Below are positions 60,120-64,000 of a stretch of DNA of 64,000 nucleotides, in pieces. The stretch spans positions 558,001 to 622,000 of the forward strand of contig CAWKOR010000001.1 in the NCBI GenBank assembly GCA_963851325.1. The letters are read 5' to 3'. A model generated the notes under the pieces. That model ran no database searches. It was not told the DNA's origin and saw only the letters and a list, made by a program, of their open reading frames with translations. Every line of letters begins with the position of its first letter. Position 1 is the stretch's first letter. A program made the translations under genes and the position numbers. This stretch comes from DATGKG01 sp963851325. GTDB lineage: Bacteria > Desulfobacterota > Binatia > Binatales > Binataceae.

Positions 60120-61721
60120 ATGTCGTGGCGTTTGAGATGGCTTATTGTTGCGCCGGTCGTGTTGTTCGTGGGCCTGACTCTCCTGATGAGCAGTTGTGGT
60201 GGCGGGGACAATGGATGCCCAGGCTCGTTTGATGCGTTCGGTAACTTCGTGGCCGGGCTCTGTCCCAGTCCCGGGCCGCAAGCTGGTTTTGAGCTCCAGA
60301 TGATCGTCATCGGCGCGGGAGCGCCGACCACGCCCAGTCCCACTCCAGCCGCCACCCCGCTCAAGCCGAGTCCGACCGCGACGCAAACCCTGGTTCCCGA
60401 GGCGAGCCCGACCACCGGCGTGGTGGGACAGCAGATTCTCTTCAACGCGAGCGGGTTGTTCACCAAAGGCAAGAAGAGAGTCGTGGTCGCCGATATCACC
60501 AACGGCAACACGACGCTGTGGACTTCGACCAATCAAAACGTCCTTGCTCCGCCGCAGCCGCCGCCACTGGGCGGCGTCTACAATGCCCTGACCCCTGGAT
60601 GCGCGTGCGCCGGCGTCAGCTCCGGCGGCGTATCAGCGAACCCTATCAGCGTCGGCGTGGTAGCGAGCGCGGCTCAACCGACGCCGGATTGCCCGATCTG
60701 CCCGACCATCGCACCTACCGCGACCTCGACGCCGAAAGGTCACGCGATGATGCCGGCGCGAGTCGAGGCGCCGCAGTCCGAAATCGCGCGAATCAATGGC
60801 GTCCTGCTGTGGACCTTCCAGGGCGTCAGCCCGGTCATCAGTCAGCTCGCAGCATCGTCAGACGGAAATCTCTACTTTTTGACGCGCGACGGATACCTGC
60901 ACGCGCTGAACGGCAAGGGGCGCGAGCGATGGAGCCGGCTCGCAGCAGGCAGCAGCCTCGCCGTCTCGCCCGCAGGGGTGGTGTATGCACTCCGGCCCGA
61001 CGGCAGTCTCCAGGCGCAGTCCGCGATCGGTAAACCATTGTGGAACATGACCGTCGCGTCGGAGGTCGGACCGCTCGCGGCCTCATCCAACGCGGTTTAC
61101 TTCCAGGAGGATCGGCTGCTCGTCGCGGCCTCCTCGCCCGGCGTGCTGTTATGGCGCGCGACCGTGCCCGATCAGATCACGTCCGCCGCGATCGCCGGCG
61201 ATGGCGCCGTCATTGCCGCCGCCAAAGGCGCGTCAGTTGTTGCAATCGCGCCCGACGGCTCGCGTCGATGGAGCTTCGCACCGCAGGGCGGCTTCGCCGG
61301 TGAACTCGCCGTGCGCGAAGGCCTGGTCTACCTGGGCTCGGGGAGCGGACGGCTCTACGCGTTGGACGCTTCAAGCGGCGCCGCACAGTGGTCCTACGAT
61401 ACCGGCGCGCCGATCGGAGGAGGGCCGGTGCTCAATTCAGCCGGACCGATCTTCTTCGGCTCCGACGCCGTATACGCGCTGGATTCGGACGGCAGTCTGG
61501 CGTGGAGCAAGACGTTGTTGAAACCCTCTCGCGGACCCTACGTAACTGATGGCGAGGGAGGGGTATTGGCGCCGATGGATGACGATGTCAGCGCGATGCT
61601 CAATTCCGATGGCTCGTTGAAATGGGCGACCCGAAGCTTCGGCCCGGCCGAGCGCGCCGTCGTCTCGGCCTCGGGAGTGCTGTACATCGCGACCCAGGGA
61701 ACCATCTATGCCGTGAAGTAG
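60120..61721 (+). CDS. Lipoprotein with PQQ-type beta-propeller
   Basis: A 533-residue secreted lipoprotein. A signal peptide with lipobox LMSSC lies at about residues 22-26. A Pro/Thr-rich linker (TPSPTPAATPLKPSPTATQT) is followed by a short Gly/Pro region, then from about residue 220 PQQ-like repeats (GDGAVIAAAKGASVVAIAPD, YLGSGSGRLYALDASSGAAQ, ALDSDGSLAWSKT) forming a beta-propeller. It may scaffold proteins on the outer membrane, like BamB, or be a surface protein. No operon partner is evident. Confidence 0.82.
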   Translation: MSWRLRWLIVAPVVLFVGLTLLMSSCGGGDNGCPGSFDAFGNFVAGLCPSPGPQAGFELQMIVIGAGAPTTPSPTPAATPLKPSPTATQTLVPEASPTTGVVGQQILFNASGLFTKGKKRVVVADITNGNTTLWTSTNQNVLAPPQPPPLGGVYNALTPGCACAGVSSGGVSANPISVGVVASAAQPTPDCPICPTIAPTATSTPKGHAMMPARVEAPQSEIARINGVLLWTFQGVSPVISQLAASSDGNLYFLTRDGYLHALNGKGRERWSRLAAGSSLAVSPAGVVYALRPDGSLQAQSAIGKPLWNMTVASEVGPLAASSNAVYFQEDRLLVAASSPGVLLWRATVPDQITSAAIAGDGAVIAAAKGASVVAIAPDGSRRWSFAPQGGFAGELAVREGLVYLGSGSGRLYALDASSGAAQWSYDTGAPIGGGPVLNSAGPIFFGSDAVYALDSDGSLAWSKTLLKPSRGPYVTDGEGGVLAPMDDDVSAMLNSDGSLKWATRSFGPAERAVVSASGVLYIATQGTIYAVK

Positions 61722-61738
61722 CTTCGTCCGAAAATGTC

Positions 61739-61761
61739 GCCACGCTTGACTCACAAGTGGC
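61739..61761 (+). terminator. Weak hairpin after the lipoprotein gene
   Basis: GCCAC and GTGGC form a 5-bp stem with a 13-base loop, 17 bp after the stop. Only a weak T-rich stretch follows. Confidence 0.3.
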
Positions 61762-61839
61762 GCTTTGCGTTTCTATATGCGCTCACTGACGGTGGACGGA
61801 CGCTGCGAATTTTGAGAAGTCGGAAACGGTAAACGGGGG

Positions 61840-62988
61840 ATGCCTGCGCTTCTATCCTTAGCCGCGATCAACCTGATCCGGCGCAATCGCCGACGCACCG
61901 TTCTCACGACCCTCGCGGTCGCCAGCGCGACGCTGTTGTTCTGCGTCGTGATGCTGCTGCCCTATGTAACCGCAGGCATCGCCGCAGCGGCGGATTCCTC
62001 GCCGCGGCTGGTGGTAATGAACAAGGCTGCGATGCGCTACGGACTTCCCGAATGGTACTCGCGTAAAATCGCGGAGATGCCCGATGTGGTCGCAGTCAAC
62101 CGGATGACCTGGTTCGGCGGCATTTACGATAATCCCAAACATCAATTCTCCTCGGTCGCCATCGACGCCGATTCGGCCCAGGAGATGTGGCCCGATAACC
62201 GATTCGATCCGGCCGGCGTCGCCGCCTTTAAGGAATATCGCGATGGCGCGCTGGTGGGCGCCGCCACCATGCATCGTTTCGGCTGGAAGGTCGGCCAGAA
62301 CGTCACCCTCAAGAGCCAGATTTACCCCGTCACCCTGACCTTCCGAATCCTCGGCGACTACAGTGGCAGCAGCGACCCGAGCGTCTTCATGTTCCGGCGC
62401 GACTACCTCGATGAAGCGCTGCATCAGCCGGCCCCGGTCGACATGATGTGGGTGCGAGGCTCGAGTTCGGCGGTTGCAAGCCGCATCGCGCATCAAATCG
62501 ATTCGACCTTTCACAACTCCGGTGCGGAAACCGAGACCGACACCGAGAAGGAATTCCTGGTCACCTTTTTGGTGCGGTTCGATTCGCTCGGATATCTGGT
62601 GCAGATCCTCGGGCTATGCGCGGTCTTTGCGATCGCACTGGCGGTGCTCAATGGATGCGCGATGACATTGCGCGAGCGCCGCAACGAAATCGCGGTGATA
62701 CGGACCCTGGGGTTTTCCGACTCGCAAGTCATCGTTTCGCTGCTGTGCGAGGCGACCATCGTGTCGCTGGCCGGCGCCATTGCCGGCGTGTCGATCGCGT
62801 CGTGGGGCTTGAGCATCGCACGCGGCCGGGTGCCGGCGCTGGGCGCCGCGCTGGACTTCGGACTGCCCTACCCTCTGATGCTCGGCGGGACCGCGATGGC
62901 GCTCGCGATCGGGCTGCTTTCGGCGCTGTTGCCGACGTTGCTGGCCTTGCGCGCGCCGGTGAGTCAATCGCTGCGCCAGGTGACATAG
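61840..62988 (+). CDS. FtsX/MacB-type ABC transporter permease
   Basis: A 382-residue permease of the MacB/FtsX type: TM1 (LTTLAVASATLLFCVVMLLPYV), a large periplasmic domain, and three C-terminal helices (LGLCAVFAIALAVLNGCAM, IVSLAGAIAGVSIASWGLSI, MLGGTAMALAIGLLSALLP). The conserved RNRRRT near the start and LRERRNEIAVIRTLGF between TM2 and TM3 are seen. No ATPase or adaptor gene is adjacent, so its partners are elsewhere. The ATG at 61840 is preceded by GGGGG. Confidence 0.87.
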   Translation: MPALLSLAAINLIRRNRRRTVLTTLAVASATLLFCVVMLLPYVTAGIAAAADSSPRLVVMNKAAMRYGLPEWYSRKIAEMPDVVAVNRMTWFGGIYDNPKHQFSSVAIDADSAQEMWPDNRFDPAGVAAFKEYRDGALVGAATMHRFGWKVGQNVTLKSQIYPVTLTFRILGDYSGSSDPSVFMFRRDYLDEALHQPAPVDMMWVRGSSSAVASRIAHQIDSTFHNSGAETETDTEKEFLVTFLVRFDSLGYLVQILGLCAVFAIALAVLNGCAMTLRERRNEIAVIRTLGFSDSQVIVSLLCEATIVSLAGAIAGVSIASWGLSIARGRVPALGAALDFGLPYPLMLGGTAMALAIGLLSALLPTLLALRAPVSQSLRQVT

Positions 62989-63075
62989 CCCTTCCGACAC
63001 GGCTTCCATCCGCACCCGGGGCGCCGCTGGTGGCGGCGTCTTGATCTTCCTGTCTCCACCAGTCTCAATGGAAGC

Positions 63076-63576
63076 ATGCCTGCGATCGACATCATCAAGC
63101 GGCGTCTGAAAGAAGACCGAATCCCCGAAACTCCCGAAGACTTCGGCACCAAGAAAAAGCGTCCGCGCGAGGTCGCCTTCATGGATGTCAACCTGTGCTT
63201 CCCATGCGGCAAGTGCCCGGAGTTCTGCCCGGTCCAGTGCATTGAGTATTTGCAACCCGGCTCGGTGCCGAATCGCGGCGTGCAACCGGTGCAGGACCGC
63301 TTCCAGGAATGCATCGGATGTTACATCTGCGTCGAAGTCTGCGCCCTACTGACTGACTACGATGCCGTCAGGATGTATGACACCAGTCTGGTGGAAGACG
63401 TGCTGGGCGAAAAGGTCGGCGACAAGCCACCTGCGGAGCCGATTCCCGCCAAACCCTACGAGGAGTTTTTCTCCGAGGGTGGGCTTTATCGCCACCTCGG
63501 CAAAGGCTCGCGCATTCGCGACAAGATGAACGCCGAAGAACGCGCCATTTTCAATCGCGAACGGGTGCGCGGGTAG
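63076..63576 (+). CDS. Ferredoxin-like protein with two [4Fe-4S] cluster motifs
   Basis: A 166-residue protein. Cys41, 44, 47 and 51 (with an additional Cys55) and Cys79, 82, 85 and 89 form two C-x2-C-x2-C-x3-C motifs, a 2[4Fe-4S] ferredoxin. The N-terminal 35 residues and C-terminal 70 residues are extra. It probably transfers electrons to an unknown partner. The nearest gene upstream is the permease; a link is not evident. Confidence 0.88.
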   Translation: MPAIDIIKRRLKEDRIPETPEDFGTKKKRPREVAFMDVNLCFPCGKCPEFCPVQCIEYLQPGSVPNRGVQPVQDRFQECIGCYICVEVCALLTDYDAVRMYDTSLVEDVLGEKVGDKPPAEPIPAKPYEEFFSEGGLYRHLGKGSRIRDKMNAEERAIFNRERVRG

Positions 63577-63691
63577 CCCTCCCCCTTGGCCCCCTCCCCC
63601 TACTGAGAAGGGGGAAAAGAAAACATATTGTGTAGCTCCCCGTTTCGGTTCGGTTCCCCTGTCCTGAAGGGAGGGGTTAGCGGTGATGAGG
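63577..63691. repeat. Poly-purine/pyrimidine REP-like palindromes
   Basis: Two hairpins: TCCCCC/GGGGGA (63595-63615) and CCCCT/AGGGG with inner CC/GG pairs (63656-63676). The second has the CTGAAGGGA loop seen in the imuA and dnaE2 elements. Both occupy the gap between convergent genes; neither has a T-run, so a terminator role is possible but unproven. Confidence 0.55.
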
Positions 63692-64000
63692 TCACTTCAT
63701 CTGATGCTCGGCGCGCGTCCACGGATTCGATGAGTTGCCGTCGATTAGCAATGTCGCGCCGGTGGTGAAACTCGATGCGGGACCCGCGAAGTACAGCGCC
63801 GCGCCGACGCATTCTTCCGGCTCGCCGCCGCGCTCCAGCGAGAAATCCCTTTTGGCGCGCGCGCGGAACTCATCGTTGAACCATCCCTTGCTGATGTCGG
63901 TGCGGAACGGTCCCGGAATGATGCAGTTCACCCGGACCTTCGGGCCATACTCCTGCGCCTGCGCGACCGTAAGCGCGTTGACGCCCGCCTTCGCCGCCGA
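63692..64000 (-). CDS. Short-chain dehydrogenase/reductase, C-terminal part (5' end outside window)
   Basis: The frame is open from the window end to the stop at 63692-63694 (103 codons). The visible part reads SAAKAGVNALTVAQAQEYGP, with the catalytic Lys and next helix, then RVNCIIPGPFRTDISKGWF, ECVGAALYFAGPASSFTTG and the C-terminal TLLIDGNSS. These fit a classical SDR beginning upstream of the window. Confidence 0.9.
   Translation of the reverse strand, partial: SAAKAGVNALTVAQAQEYGPKVRVNCIIPGPFRTDISKGWFNDEFRARAKRDFSLERGGEPEECVGAALYFAGPASSFTTGATLLIDGNSSNPWTRAEHQMK

Noticed and set aside
1..64000. Insertion sequences or phage genes
   Set aside because: No transposase, integrase or phage structural gene is seen; the repeats present lack coding capacity.

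Overview
The window is high-GC bacterial chromosomal DNA, densely coding on both strands. Outer-membrane and periplasmic proteins (a phosphate-selective-type porin, a lytic transglycosylase, an AsmA-like DUF748 protein, an HlyD adaptor) indicate a diderm. The mix of flavin-dependent luciferase-like oxidoreductases, SDRs, a CaiB/BaiF CoA-transferase, a lone acyl-CoA carboxyltransferase, an ImuA/ImuB/DnaE2 cassette and zinc-ribbon adenylate-cyclase/AAA/TPR proteins resembles uncultured soil lineages such as Binatota (Desulfobacterota_B). That placement is an inference from gene content; no rRNA is present to test it.

Layout. 0-1.1 kb: 3' end of a response regulator and a SAM methyltransferase, followed by about 0.6 kb of repeats. 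1.7-12.1 kb: a damage-tolerance cassette, imuA-imuB-(small unknown)-mprF-acvB-dnaE2, in which a lipid-modification pair (lysyl-phosphatidylglycerol synthase/flippase and its hydrolase) sits between imuB and dnaE2 with 4-bp gene overlaps. 12.1-28.1 kb: lipid/xenobiotic-type metabolism (beta-lactamase-fold esterase, SDRs, acyl-CoA carboxyltransferase, alpha/beta hydrolases, two LLM oxidoreductases), a 1128-residue cyclase/AAA/TPR regulator and a CPA2 antiporter. 28.2-34.3 kb: a sulfate-uptake locus, Rrf2 regulator-DUF2292-porin-Sbp-CysT-CysW-CysA. 34.3-42.0 kb: 2OG-Fe(II) oxygenase, an unusual alpha/beta hydrolase, lytic transglycosylase, YihY/BrkB with DUF748, two stress/envelope proteins and an alpha-methylacyl-CoA racemase-like protein. 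42.0-48.8 kb: the RDD / SpoIIM / DUF58 / MoxR / DUF4350 / DUF4129 membrane-AAA cluster. 48.9-52.4 kb: a large FG-GAP repeat protein. 52.5-56.5 kb: tRNA-Arg with a partial 3' copy, then a TetR-HlyD-ABC-ABC2 efflux operon behind a near-consensus promoter with an operator at +1. 56.5-64 kb: frameshifted NIPSNAP gene, MazEF-like toxin-antitoxin flanked by structured repeats, aldo/keto reductase, small membrane protein, PQQ-type lipoprotein, orphan FtsX-type permease, two-cluster ferredoxin and a truncated SDR.

The most unusual material is non-coding. A dispersed repeat family (copies near 0.3, 1.4, 57.0 and 58.0 kb) contains hairpins whose stems are kept by paired base changes between copies, which points to selection on structure. 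A second class, REP/MITE-like elements, is inserted in frame inside imuA and dnaE2, and both genes share an identical 47-bp block read in the same frame. Two palindromes built on ACCGATCGGT lie upstream of the two LLM oxidoreductase loci, 9.9 kb apart, and suggest a common TetR-type regulon.
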